Shown here in pieces: positions 31,741 through 40,312 of a stretch of DNA of 64,000 nt. The notes beneath the pieces were generated by a model. It ran no database searches. It was not told the DNA's origin and was given only the letters and a program-made list of their open reading frames with translations. The first letter of the stretch is position 1. Each line of letters starts with the position of its first letter. The DNA lies in the NCBI RefSeq assembly GCF_036226465.1, contig NZ_CP108476.1:8494001-8558000 (forward strand), written 5' to 3'. The position numbers were made by a program, and so were the translations under genes. The DNA is from Kitasatospora sp. NBC_01250. GTDB lineage: Bacteria; Actinomycetota; Actinomycetes; Streptomycetales; Streptomycetaceae.

Positions 31741-33078
31741 CTACCGGTGCGAGGAGCGCCGGGCCAGCAGCGCACGCGCCGAGGGCGCCGCGCGCAGCAG
31801 CTCGCCGGTGACGAAGGAGACCACGGCAGAGACGATCACCAGCGGCAACTCGTCCGGGGCGTCCTTGCCGAGCAGCAGGGTGGCCAGCACGACGGCGGTG
31901 AGCGGCAGCCGCAGCACGGCCGCGCTCCCGGCCGCCAGGCCCACCGCCAGCGCCGGGGCGGGCCCGAAGCCCGGTACCCCCACCAGGAGGGTGGCCAGGG
32001 CCGAGCCGAGGAAGAGCGAGGGGAAGATCGGGCCGCCCCGCAGGCTGCCCATGGAGAGGATCCATCCCACTCCCTTGAGCACCACCAGCGCCAGCAGTGC
32101 GGCGACCGACCACGCGTGCGGCGTCGCGGCCAGCTGGGCGAGCGTGGCCTGGCCGGACAGCACGGCCTCCTGCGACGACCGGCCGGTGGCCAGTGCGTAC
32201 ACCGCGGCGCAGCCGCCGACCGCCGTCGCGCAGGCGACGGTCAGCAGGACGGTCCGCCGCTCGACCAGCCCGGCCAGGCGCCCGCTCAGTCGCACGGACG
32301 GCACCATGCAGCACGCGATCAGGACGGCGAGCGGCACGCCCCACAGGAAGTCGCCCGCGCTGGGCGTGTGGTCCGGCGGCACGGTCGGCAGGTTCAGCGC
32401 CCCGATCCCGAAGCCGGACCAGTGGTCGAAGCCGGTGAAGACCAGTGCGCCGACGCCGCTGGCCAGCAGGCAGGGCAGCAGGAGCAGGGACAGCTGCGGG
32501 CCGCCGACGCCCGCGGCCTCGATCAGCAGCACCCCCGCGACCAGCGGATTGCCGAAGATGACGGAGATCGCCGCCGCGGCACCGGAGGCCCCGAGCACGT
32601 TCCGTGCCTGCGGGGGAAGGTCCGGGCGCACCCGCTCGACACCCAGCAGGGCCAGCCCGCTGCCGAGTGCCATCAGCGGCGCCTCCGGACCGAGGACCGC
32701 GCCCAGCGGCAGGCCCGCGATCGCGGCCAGGAAGATCCCGGGCAGCGCCGCGGGGGCGGTCGCCGTCATGCCCAGGCCGTGGGCCGGGACGTGCCCGCCG
32801 TTCCCGGGCAGGAAGGTGACCACGAGCGCCACCAGGATCCCGGCCAGCAGCAGCGCGGGCAGCGGCCACCACCACGGCGGACCGGACCAGCCCAGCTGCT
32901 GCGGGAGCCACTGCCACACCCCGTGCTGCAGCCAGTGCTCAAGGCTGACGAACCCGAAGGCGACCAGCGACACGGGCACGCCGACCAGCGCGGAGACGAG
33001 CAGCAGCCTGCGGAAGTCCCGCCCACGCAGCAGCGCCTGCAGCTGCTCCGTCTCGGCGCTGGGCCGGGCCTGCGCCAT
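31741..33078 (-). CDS. ClC-family chloride channel/antiporter
   Basis: A 445-residue ClC protein with about ten hydrophobic segments. The gating glutamate motif GxEGP reads LGPEAPLMALGSG, so the Glu is kept while the following Gly is Ala. The motif GNGGHVPAHGLGM occupies the place of the GSGIP filter and is atypical. The SMGSLRGGPIFPSLFLG block near the C-terminus matches GxFxP of ClCs. No CBS domains. ATG 33078 has AAGGAGG before it; the extension to 33204 is unsupported. Streptomycetes carry several such divergent ClCs of unknown ion preference. Confidence 0.87.
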   Translation of the reverse strand: MAQARPSAETEQLQALLRGRDFRRLLLVSALVGVPVSLVAFGFVSLEHWLQHGVWQWLPQQLGWSGPPWWWPLPALLLAGILVALVVTFLPGNGGHVPAHGLGMTATAPAALPGIFLAAIAGLPLGAVLGPEAPLMALGSGLALLGVERVRPDLPPQARNVLGASGAAAAISVIFGNPLVAGVLLIEAAGVGGPQLSLLLLPCLLASGVGALVFTGFDHWSGFGIGALNLPTVPPDHTPSAGDFLWGVPLAVLIACCMVPSVRLSGRLAGLVERRTVLLTVACATAVGGCAAVYALATGRSSQEAVLSGQATLAQLAATPHAWSVAALLALVVLKGVGWILSMGSLRGGPIFPSLFLGSALATLLVGVPGFGPAPALAVGLAAGSAAVLRLPLTAVVLATLLLGKDAPDELPLVIVSAVVSFVTGELLRAAPSARALLARRSSHR

Positions 33079-33281
33079 CGTGGACCCTCCTTGGCAGCCG
33101 CCTGTGCCTGCCAGTCTGACCGCCGCCCGGCCGGGTGGCCGCCGCCGACCGCCGGACGGGTGAGCGCCAGGCCGCCGGCCGGTCACGTTCGCGGGCCGGG
33201 CCACGTCGCGCCCGCGGTCGCCGGGTCACGCTCAGTAGCATGGCCGGGTGCGGCGGCCGGGCGAGTGAAGGAGCACGTGGC

Positions 33282-33692
33282 ATGGCGATCGTGACGCCAC
33301 AGAAGATCACCACGTTCCTGATGTTCGAGGGCTGTGCCGAGGAGGCGATGACCCTCTACACCTCGCTCTTCGACGACGCCGAGATCATCAGCCTCACCCG
33401 CTACGGCGCCGACGGGCCCGGCCCGGCGGGCAAGGTGTACCAGGCGGCGTTCTCGCTCGCCGGGCAGCGGTTCATCTGCATCGACAGTCCGGTGCGCCAC
33501 GAGTTCGGCTTCACCCCCGCGGTCTCGCTCTACGTGCAGTGCGAGGACGAGGCCGAGATCGACCGGCTGCACGCGGCGCTCGCCGAGCGGGGTACGGAGC
33601 TGATGCCGCTGGGGTCCTACGGCTTCAGCGCCAGGTTCGGCTGGGTCAACGACCGCTTCGGGGTCTCCTGGCAGCTGAACCTGCCCGGGTGA
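33282..33692 (+). CDS. PhnB-like VOC family protein
   Basis: A 136-residue protein of the 3-demethylubiquinone-9 3-methyltransferase-like/PhnB branch of the VOC superfamily. Typical blocks are KITTFLMFEGCAEEAMTLYTSLF, KVYQAAFSLAGQRFICIDSP, FTPAVSLYVQCEDEAEIDRL and the end DRFGVSWQLN. Despite the family name these are not methyltransferases, and no reaction can be assigned. ATG 33282 follows AAGGAG. Confidence 0.9.
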   Translation: MAIVTPQKITTFLMFEGCAEEAMTLYTSLFDDAEIISLTRYGADGPGPAGKVYQAAFSLAGQRFICIDSPVRHEFGFTPAVSLYVQCEDEAEIDRLHAALAERGTELMPLGSYGFSARFGWVNDRFGVSWQLNLPG

Positions 33693-33736
33693 GGGCCGCG
33701 CGACGGCCCGGGGCGCGGTCCGGGGGCGGTCCGCTC

Positions 33737-35353
33737 TCAGGAGGACGGCAGCCACACGGGAGCGCCGGGCGGGCCCTCGCGGCCGGCGCGGTCGACGGCG
33801 GTGGCCGCGTACCAGGCGCTCGGCGTGCCGGGTGGTGGCCGGTGGTGGTCGGTGCCGAGGGCGGGCAGCAGGGCGGTCAGGCGGGCCGGGTCGGCGGGCG
33901 GGGCGGCCCCGGGGTGGCGGTCGTAGCGGTACAGCGCGTACTGGAACGGCGGGGAGCCTCGCCCGGTGGCCGGGCACGGGGAGATCCGCAGCGCGGGCGG
34001 GCCGGCCGCAGGCCACAGCAGCGGCGGCCCGGGCGGGGCGGCGTGCGCGAGGCGGGGGAGCAGCGGGCTCAGGGCCGGGCGCTGCCAGTGGTCGGCGGCC
34101 AGCCTGCGGATGGCGCCGATGCGGTCGAGCTGGACGCTGCGGGCGCTGAAGAAGATGTCGCCGCCGATGGCGGGCAGGGTGGCGTTGAGGGCGAGGTGGC
34201 GGGAGAGTTCGGCGGGATCCTGCCAGGGGGCGGGGCGCTCGGGTGCGCCGGGGCGGGAGGCGGACTGGCCGATCCACAGCTGGATGTCGGTGCCTGCGGT
34301 CTGCTCGGCCCACCAGGGGGCGAGCACCGCGTAGTCAGCGGGGGTGAAGCCGAGGTACCAGTAGAGCTGGGGCGCGATGTAGTCGACCCAGCCCTTGCGC
34401 ACCCAGCCGCGGGTGTCGCAGTACTGCTGGTCGTAGCTCTGCAGGGCGTCGGTGGCGGAGCCGGCCGGGTCGGACGTCCTGTTGCGCCAGACGCCGAAGG
34501 GGCTGACGCCGTAGACCGCCTCGGGGCGGGCGGCCCGCACCAGGTCGCGGGTCTGCCGCACCATCAGGTCGATGTTGTTGCGGCGCCAGGCGGCCCGCTT
34601 GGCGAAGCCCTTCCCGTGGGCGGCGAAGGCGGCGGCGTCGGGGAAGTCGTGCCGGCCGGGGTAAGGGTAGAAGTAGTCGTCGAAGTGGACGCCGTCGATG
34701 TCGTAGCGGACCACGGCGTCCATGATCGCCCGCTGGACGAACTCCCGGACGGCGGGGATGCCGGGGTTGTAGTAGATCTCGCCGTTGTAGACGACCGCCC
34801 AGTCGGGGTTGCGGCGGGCGGGGTGGTCGGGGACCAGCTTGGCCGCATCCGGTTGGATCGCCACCCGGAACGGGTTGAACCACGCGTGGAACAGCAGCCC
34901 GCGCTCGTGGGTGGCCCGGACCATGAAAGCCAGCGGGTCCCAGCCCGGGTCCTGGCCCTGGGTGCCCGTCAGCCACTGCGACCACGGCTCGAACGGTGAC
35001 GGCCACAGCGCGTCCGCGGTCGGCCGGACCTGCACGAACACCGTGTTGAACCCGATCGCGCGCGCCTCGTCGAGCAGGGCGACGAAGTCGGCCCGCAACT
35101 GCTCCGCGCCCAGCCCGCGGTGCCGCGGCCAGTCGATGTTGTCCAGGGACGAGATCCACAGCCCGCGCAGCTGACGCTTCACGGCACCGGCGGTGGCGGG
35201 CGGCTGCCCGAGGCCTCCTGCAGGACGGCTCGCAGCGGCTGCGCAGGTGGTGCCGGTGGCGGTGCCGGGCGTGAGGAGCGCCGCTCCCAGCCCGGCCACC
35301 CCGGCCAGCACCGCCCGGCGGCCGGGGTGGGCGGACCGGGAGAGCCTGCTCAT
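33737..35353 (-). CDS. secreted glycoside-hydrolase-like family 10 (GHL10/YngK-type) protein
   Basis: A 538-residue exported protein. The N-terminus has a twin-arginine signal (HPGRRAVLAGVAGLGAALL) with a cleavage region near TATGTTCAAA; a Cys there could instead be lipidated. The main domain (about 60-390) is a GHL10/DUF187 TIM barrel: RGLWISSLDNIDWP, FNTVFVQVRPTADALWPS, WFNPFRV, DGVHFDDYFYPYP (acidic pair likely catalytic), YGVSPFGVW and DYIAPQLYWY. The C-terminal 120 residues read as an Ig-like/fibronectin III-type fold (ALYRYD ... YAATAVDRAGREG). Probable role is cell-wall or extracellular glycan cleavage; the substrate is unknown. ATG 35353 follows AAGGA. Confidence 0.9.
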   Translation of the reverse strand: MSRLSRSAHPGRRAVLAGVAGLGAALLTPGTATGTTCAAAASRPAGGLGQPPATAGAVKRQLRGLWISSLDNIDWPRHRGLGAEQLRADFVALLDEARAIGFNTVFVQVRPTADALWPSPFEPWSQWLTGTQGQDPGWDPLAFMVRATHERGLLFHAWFNPFRVAIQPDAAKLVPDHPARRNPDWAVVYNGEIYYNPGIPAVREFVQRAIMDAVVRYDIDGVHFDDYFYPYPGRHDFPDAAAFAAHGKGFAKRAAWRRNNIDLMVRQTRDLVRAARPEAVYGVSPFGVWRNRTSDPAGSATDALQSYDQQYCDTRGWVRKGWVDYIAPQLYWYLGFTPADYAVLAPWWAEQTAGTDIQLWIGQSASRPGAPERPAPWQDPAELSRHLALNATLPAIGGDIFFSARSVQLDRIGAIRRLAADHWQRPALSPLLPRLAHAAPPGPPLLWPAAGPPALRISPCPATGRGSPPFQYALYRYDRHPGAAPPADPARLTALLPALGTDHHRPPPGTPSAWYAATAVDRAGREGPPGAPVWLPSS

Positions 35354-35395
35354 GGGTGTCCTTGCCGGCGGTGGGAGGTGGGGACGCGCGCGGCC

Positions 35396-35425
35396 GGGCC
35401 GGTCGATCCGGTGACCGACCGGCCC
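35396..35425 (-). terminator. hairpin terminator after response-regulator gene
   Basis: GGGCCGGTCG (35396-35405) is the exact reverse complement of 35416-35425, loop 10 nt, lying 5 bp past the stop of the leftward response-regulator gene. Confidence 0.6.
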
Positions 35426-35429
35426 CGGA

Positions 35430-36095
35430 TCACTCCAGCAGGCCGCGCCGCATCGCCTCCGCCACCGCGGCGGCCCGGTCGCTGACGCCGAGCTTCTCGT
35501 AGAGCCGCTGGGTGTGTGTCTTGACCGTGCTCGCGCCCAGGTACAGCTCGGCGGCGAGCTGCGGGATGCTCTGTCCCTGGGCGAAGCCGCGCAGCACCTG
35601 GCGTTCGCGTTCGGTGAGCACCACGGTCTCGCGGTCGGCGCGGATGCGGATCTCGTCGACCAGGCCGCCGGTCAGCTCCTCGGCCACCACCTGCTTGCCG
35701 CGGGCCACCTTGAGCACGGCCTCGACGATCTCGGAGCGCTTGGCGTCCTTGGCCAGGTAGCCGCTGGCACCCTCCTCCAGCGCCCGGAACACCACGGCGC
35801 TGTCGGTGGTGGCCGACAACAGCAGGGTGCGGGTGGGGAGTTTGTCGCGGACCACCGCGTGGATGACGGCGATGCCGTCGAGTTCGGGGATCCGATAGTC
35901 GATCAGGGCCACGTCCGGGCCGAGTTCACGGATCGCCTCCAGCGCGGCCCGCCCGTCGCCGACCTCGGCCAGGACGCTGATCCGGCCGCTCAGTTGCAGG
36001 CCGCGGGCGATGCCCTCGCGGTACACCGGGTGGTCGTCGGCCACCACCACCGTCACCTGCGCAGGGGGAGTGGACACCCTCACACCGCCTTCCAC
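35430..36095 (-). CDS. NarL/FixJ-family response regulator
   Basis: A response regulator of about 215-221 residues. The receiver domain (about 14-130) has the acidic pair in VVADDHPVYREG, the phosphorylation Asp in DVALIDYRIPELDG, the Thr/Ser switch in LLLSATTDS and the Lys in YLAKDAKRSEI. The LuxR-type HTH (about 150-215) reads VLTERERQVLRGFAQGQSIPQLAAELYLGASTVKTHTQRLYEKLGVSDRAAAV (key residues only). The start is uncertain among GTG codons at 36095, 36083 and 36077; a GGAAGG sequence lies just before the last two. No histidine kinase is adjacent. It is followed upstream on the same strand by a PAS/GAF/PP2C phosphatase, so the two may share a regulon. Confidence 0.92.
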   Translation of the reverse strand: MEGGVRVSTPPAQVTVVVADDHPVYREGIARGLQLSGRISVLAEVGDGRAALEAIRELGPDVALIDYRIPELDGIAVIHAVVRDKLPTRTLLLSATTDSAVVFRALEEGASGYLAKDAKRSEIVEAVLKVARGKQVVAEELTGGLVDEIRIRADRETVVLTERERQVLRGFAQGQSIPQLAAELYLGASTVKTHTQRLYEKLGVSDRAAAVAEAMRRGLLE

Positions 36096-36140
36096 CTCGT
36101 GCCGGACCGGCCCCGTCCCTCACGATAGGCAGGTTCACGG

Positions 36141-38219
36141 TCACCCCGCTTGCCGGTCGCGGGCGCCCGGTGCGTCCCAGCGGGCGGCCAGCAGGCTGGC
36201 GTCGTCGAGGTGCCCGGTCAGCCGCGAGGCGCGCAGCAGCGCCGCCGCCAGCACCTCGGGGTCGCTGTGCCGGTGCGCGCCGACCGCCTCGCAGGCCAGC
36301 GCCAGGCCCGCGTCCAGGTCGATCTGCGGTCCTTCGACCAGCCCGTCGGTGAGCAGCACCAGGCAGCACACCGGGGCGAGCGAGTGCCGCACGGTGGGGT
36401 AGTCGGCCTTCGGCAGGACGCCCAGCGGCGGCCCCGGCGGTGGGGCGAGCAGGCGGGTGGCGCCGTCCTTGAGACCGAGGATGCCCGGCACGTGGCCCGC
36501 GGTGGCCGCGCTGAGCGCGTTGCTGGCGGGGTCGATCACCAGGTAGGTGCAGGTGGCGAAGTAGCTGCCGCCCAGGGCGCAGAGCAGCTCGTTGGTGGCC
36601 GCGAGGACCCGCCCCGGGCTCGTCTCGGTCTGGGCGTAGGCGCGCAGTGCGGTGCGGACCGGGCCCATGGTCGCCGCCGCCTGCACGTCGTGGCCCTCGA
36701 CGTCGCCGATGCTCAGGCCGTAGCGGCCGTCGGGCAGCAGGAAGGCGTCGTACCAGTCGCCGCCGACCGCGATGCCGTCGCTGGCGGGCGTGTAGCGCGC
36801 GGCCAGCCGCAGCCCGGGCAGGCGCGGCAGCGCCTCGGGCATCAGCACGTGCTGCACGGCCTGGGCGAGGTCGATCCGCTGCTGCACCAGGGCCGAGCGC
36901 TCCAGCGCCTGGCCGGTCAGTCCGGCCAGCGCGAGCAGCAGGGTGCGCTCCTCGGGCGGGAAGCTGCGCTGTTCGGCGTAGCCCAGGACCAGCGCGCCGG
37001 GCAGCCGCTCGCCGCGGCGCAGCGGCAGCATCGCCCAGGACCGGGCGGCGGTGACGGCCAGCAGGTCGTACGGGTCGCCCTCGCTCAGCGCCCGGAACTC
37101 CTCGTGCGAGCGGACGAAGTACGGCACGCCCTCCCGGATCACCCGGGAGGCCGGCACAGCGGCTGCCACCGGGAGCCCGTCCATCGCCTCGCCCGCGCGG
37201 GCGCCGGCGCCGGAGGTGGCCAGGGGCCGCAGCAGCCCGTTCTCCGGGACCAGCACCAGGGCGCCGATCGCGCCGAGCCCCTGGTGGAAGCGGTCGGTGA
37301 CGGCCGAGGCGACGTCGCCCGCGGTGGAGGCCGACAACAACGCGGTGGCCACCTCCTCGATCTGCGCCGAGCGCTCCGCCTCGGCCTCCACCCGCTCCTC
37401 CAGGGCACCGCGGCGGGTCATCTCGTCGGTGATGTCCCGGGTGACGCCGACCAGCCAGCGGTGCGGCGGCCGGCCCAGCTGGTGGACCCGGGCGTCGACC
37501 CGCATCCAGCGCCGGCGCCCGGCGTCGTCCGTCATCGCGAACCTGGTCCCGAAGACGCCGTCCCCGTCCAGCGCCGCCCGGGCGAAGGTGGGGGCGATGG
37601 TGTTCTGCCGCTCGGGCGCGAAGGCCGCCAGCAGCTGGTCGCGGATGAGGGAGCGCTGCTCCTGCAGGCCGAAGAGCTCGTCGGAGCCGGCGAACCAGCG
37701 GTCCTCACCGGTGGCCAGGTCGACGCTCCAGGCGGCCATCGAGGCGATGTCCAGCGCCAGGCGCAGCTGCACCCGCCGCTCGGCGACCTCCTCGGTCGCC
37801 TCGCCCACCTCGGCCACGCAGAGCCCGGGTACGGCGGTGGCGCGGACGTTGAGCAGCAGCGTCCGTTCGGCGGCGGTCCCGGTCGGCACGGCCAGCAGTC
37901 GCCCGGCCACGGCGCCCGGGCCTCGGGACCGGGCGCGCTCCACGATCTCCTGCGCCGCCTCCCGCACGGCGGCGGGCAGGCGCTCGGTCCACGCGAAGCC
38001 GCCCGGGGTGTCGGGGCCCGGCCCGAGCAGCGCGGCCCACCGGTGGTTGGCGGCGAGCTCGTGTCCGGCCGCGTCGAGCACCGCGAGGCCGGTCGGGGCG
38101 GACTCGAAGGCCAGCCCTGCCAGCGCCGCCGGTACCGCCCGTACCCGGCCGGGCGGCTCCTCGCCCGGCTGCGCGGCGGTGCCGTGGGCGGGGGCTGGCT
38201 CTTCCGGCGTCCGGCTCAT
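36141..38219 (-). CDS. PAS-PAS-GAF-PP2C (RsbU/SpoIIE-type) protein phosphatase
   Basis: A 692-residue soluble regulator. An N-terminal PAS-like region (about 30-145, GLAFESAPTGLAVLD...) is followed by a second PAS/PAC (about 150-275, ending WLVGVTRDITDEM), a coiled-coil linker, a GAF domain (about 285-440) and a SpoIIE/RsbU PP2C phosphatase domain (about 470-690). Metal-binding Asp are in VGGDWYDAF, GDVEGHD and LLTDGLVEG, and TAGHVPGIL is intact. Such enzymes dephosphorylate anti-sigma antagonists and so turn on stress sigma factors. No RsbV/RsbW partner is adjacent. It is a paralogue of the protein at 45100-46761, near-identical in layout apart from the extra N-terminal PAS. ATG 38219 follows GAGAGG. 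Confidence 0.93.
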   Translation of the reverse strand: MSRTPEEPAPAHGTAAQPGEEPPGRVRAVPAALAGLAFESAPTGLAVLDAAGHELAANHRWAALLGPGPDTPGGFAWTERLPAAVREAAQEIVERARSRGPGAVAGRLLAVPTGTAAERTLLLNVRATAVPGLCVAEVGEATEEVAERRVQLRLALDIASMAAWSVDLATGEDRWFAGSDELFGLQEQRSLIRDQLLAAFAPERQNTIAPTFARAALDGDGVFGTRFAMTDDAGRRRWMRVDARVHQLGRPPHRWLVGVTRDITDEMTRRGALEERVEAEAERSAQIEEVATALLSASTAGDVASAVTDRFHQGLGAIGALVLVPENGLLRPLATSGAGARAGEAMDGLPVAAAVPASRVIREGVPYFVRSHEEFRALSEGDPYDLLAVTAARSWAMLPLRRGERLPGALVLGYAEQRSFPPEERTLLLALAGLTGQALERSALVQQRIDLAQAVQHVLMPEALPRLPGLRLAARYTPASDGIAVGGDWYDAFLLPDGRYGLSIGDVEGHDVQAAATMGPVRTALRAYAQTETSPGRVLAATNELLCALGGSYFATCTYLVIDPASNALSAATAGHVPGILGLKDGATRLLAPPPGPPLGVLPKADYPTVRHSLAPVCCLVLLTDGLVEGPQIDLDAGLALACEAVGAHRHSDPEVLAAALLRASRLTGHLDDASLLAARWDAPGARDRQAG

Positions 38220-38402
38220 GGCTGCCTCTCGAGGCGGGAGTCGGGGTGGGCGCTCTCGGTTCTCCGCCGGCGGTCGGCGGTTCGGCGGTCTCCTGTCGCC
38301 AGGCTGGCACAGGGTCGCGCCGCGGCTCGGGCCGAAGGAGGGACGGTACCGCCATCCGGGGGACGTCCGAGGTCCTGGCCAGCACCGCGGGGGGAGAGTC
38401 CG

Positions 38403-38831
38403 TCAGGCCAGCCGGTCCGGAAGCGGGGCGAGGGTGAAGTTGTCCCAGATGAAAGCGTCCATCTGGTGCTGATCGCCGCTCAGGTTGACGACGCGGTCGA
38501 CCTTGCCGTCGGCACGGAAGTGCCAGACCAGGGCCCACGTGGTGTCCACCTTGCCAACACCCTCGGTCGTCCAACCACGGTGAATGTCGACCACGTATTC
38601 GTCATTCGTGCCGAAGAAGATCGGCTCGGCCTTGAAGCCCGCCTTGCCGAGCTGGTCGAAGAAGCTGCGCACCTCTGCGATTCCTCGCTTCGTGCCCGAG
38701 AGCGGATGGCGGCCCGGGATCGTCCACTCGATGTCCTCGGCCAGCACGGCGCTCATGCTCTCGGCGTCACCGGCAGCGTAGGCGGTGAAGAACCGCTCAA
38801 TCGCGTCGACCTTCGGATCCTTCGCACTCAT
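38403..38831 (-). CDS. SnoaL-like / NTF2-fold protein
   Basis: A 142-residue protein of the NTF2-like (SnoaL/DUF4440-type) superfamily. Seen are KVDAIERFFTAYAAGDAESM at the start, DIEWTIPGRHPLSGTKRGIAEVRSFF in the middle and beta strands with TTWALVWHFRADGKVDRVVNL at the end. Codon use is noticeably less GC-biased than that of neighbours, which might reflect a different origin. Many members are uncharacterised cyclases or isomerases, so no reaction is proposed. ATG 38831 follows GGGGTGG. Confidence 0.88.
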   Translation of the reverse strand: MSAKDPKVDAIERFFTAYAAGDAESMSAVLAEDIEWTIPGRHPLSGTKRGIAEVRSFFDQLGKAGFKAEPIFFGTNDEYVVDIHRGWTTEGVGKVDTTWALVWHFRADGKVDRVVNLSGDQHQMDAFIWDNFTLAPLPDRLA

Positions 38832-38960
38832 GGAGTCCACCCCGCAAGATAGTTGATCACGTCGTATCGAGGCAGGATGCCACGCTTCAGCGGGCGGGAC
38901 CATCGGGTTTCCGGATCATGACTTCCCGGTCGGAGCACGGGCCAGGTCCGCCGGTGGGCC

Positions 38961-39452
38961 TCAGGCCGGTGCGTGCTGCTCCGGCGGCCGTTCCCTCGGC
39001 GGGTCCTCGGGCGGGACGAGCAGGACCGGGCCGGTGCAGTGCCGCACGCAGTAGCCGCTCACCGAGCCCTTCAGCAGCCGGTGCACCGGTCCGTGCGGGC
39101 AACTGCCCAGCACCAGCAGCACGTCCTCGCCGCGGGCCGCGCTGACCAGCAGCGGTCCGGGCGGTCCGAGCGCGGCGGTGGGTGTGCAGTACACGTCCTC
39201 CGGCAGGCCGCCGAGCGCGCGCTCGCAGGAGGCCATCAGCTTCCCGTAGGCCTTGTCGTGCAGTTGCCTGGCCATCGGGCCCTCCGGCGGCCAGCGCAGG
39301 TCGATGTAGTCGCCCTGGGCGGAGGAGTAGAGGATGACCGGCTGCAGCTCGGCCCGGTGGCGACGGGCCTCCTCGGCGGCCTGCCGCAGCGCGGGCAGGC
39401 AGCTCTCCGATCCGTCGACTCCCACGACGACGCGGGTGATGGTGCTGCTCAT
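38961..39452 (-). CDS. universal stress protein
   Basis: A 163-residue single-domain UspA protein. It has the first strand RVVVGVDGSESC, the amphipathic helix ALRQAAEEARRHRAEL, and a changed ATP loop LVLGSCPHGPVHRLLKGSVSGYCVRHCTGPVLLVPPE in place of GxxGxGGxxxxxxGSxS (key residues only), so nucleotide binding is plausible but altered. It shares the unusual C-terminal block (S-x-x-YC-x-x-HC-x-PVLLV) with the other Usps of this island, pointing to local duplication. ATG 39452 has GGAGAG. Confidence 0.9.
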   Translation of the reverse strand: MSSTITRVVVGVDGSESCLPALRQAAEEARRHRAELQPVILYSSAQGDYIDLRWPPEGPMARQLHDKAYGKLMASCERALGGLPEDVYCTPTAALGPPGPLLVSAARGEDVLLVLGSCPHGPVHRLLKGSVSGYCVRHCTGPVLLVPPEDPPRERPPEQHAPA

Positions 39453-39509
39453 GGCTCTCCTGCCTTCCGTTCGGTCGGACGTCTTCGCGCGCCGGGTCCG
39501 GGCCCGGAC

Positions 39510-40076
39510 CTACCGCAGCTTCATCGGCACCGGCAGCTCGCGGACGGAGGTACGTGTCGCGATCCGGCCGGCGCGCGGCTCCGAGGTGGCCGGCCCGGCG
39601 GCCGGCTCGGGGTGCTGCCCGGGGGAGACCACCAGCACCGGGCAGCCGGCGTGCTTGAGGCAGTGCCGGCGCACCGAGCGGTGGCGCAGGTGGTAGCCGC
39701 GGCCGTGTCCGCCGACGCCCACCACGAGCATGTCGGTGCGCTTGCGCGAGCAGGCGACCAGGGCCGGCCCGGGCTGGGCCCGCAGCACCCGGGGGCAGAG
39801 CTCCAGGCTCTCCGGGATCTGGGCCAGGACGCTGTCGCAGGCCTCGGCCAGACGCTCCTCGGCCTGCCGCTCCGAGCGCCGGCACACATCCTGGAAGGCC
39901 GGGAAGGGGGTCGGCTGCGAGGAGGGGAGCACCTCGCCGCCCGGCACCTCCCAGGCGAGGACGGGGCAGAGCACGGCACGGTGGCGGATCGCCTCGTAGG
40001 CGGCCTGCTTCAATGCGGCCAGGCTGCCCTCGGAGCCGTCCACCCCGACCACCACGCGCTTGACCAGTACCGACAT
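39510..40076 (-). CDS. universal stress protein
   Basis: A 188-residue Usp. N-terminal VKRVVVGVDGSEGSLAALKQA, helix with PTPFPAFQDVCRRSERQAEERL, nucleotide loop MLVVGVGGHGRGYHLRHRSVRRHCLKHAGCPVLVVSPG. A disordered 25-residue C-terminal tail distinguishes it. ATG 40076 follows GGGAG; the extension to 40157 is unsupported. It lies 57 bp upstream of the previous Usp in the same direction, so the pair is probably one unit. Its promoter region faces the TetR gene. Confidence 0.9.
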   Translation of the reverse strand: MSVLVKRVVVGVDGSEGSLAALKQAAYEAIRHRAVLCPVLAWEVPGGEVLPSSQPTPFPAFQDVCRRSERQAEERLAEACDSVLAQIPESLELCPRVLRAQPGPALVACSRKRTDMLVVGVGGHGRGYHLRHRSVRRHCLKHAGCPVLVVSPGQHPEPAAGPATSEPRAGRIATRTSVRELPVPMKLR

Positions 40077-40237
40077 CGTGCTCTCCCAACCTTGAGGTCT
40101 GTCATCGACGGTCTGACATCGACGGGCCCCGGGACTTCTCGTCGTCCGCAGGGTCACTCACCACCGTAGGAGCCGCGCCGGTCGGGGTCTGTCCGTCGAT
40201 CGGCCGATCCACCAGGGGAGTCGTGGCCGCCCGCGTT

Positions 40238-40300
40238 ATAGAACGGTTGCGTTTTTTATGTCGGAGGGCCTAGTTTAAGTACGGAACGGTTCTGTTCTAT
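40238..40300 (+). promoter_or_regulatory. promoter/operator of TetR-MFS operon
   Basis: An AT-rich island holds a promoter, TTGCGT (40247-40252) and TAGTTT (40271-40276), 18-nt spacer. It also holds repeated operator-like motifs: ATAGAACGGTT (40238-40248) and the palindrome GAACGGTTC (40284-40292) followed by GTTCTAT (40294-40300), the inverse of ATAGAAC. The two half-sites bracket the -10 box, consistent with autorepression by the TetR-family protein encoded 12 bp downstream. Confidence 0.6.
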
Positions 40301-40312
40301 TTGGAGGCAGGC

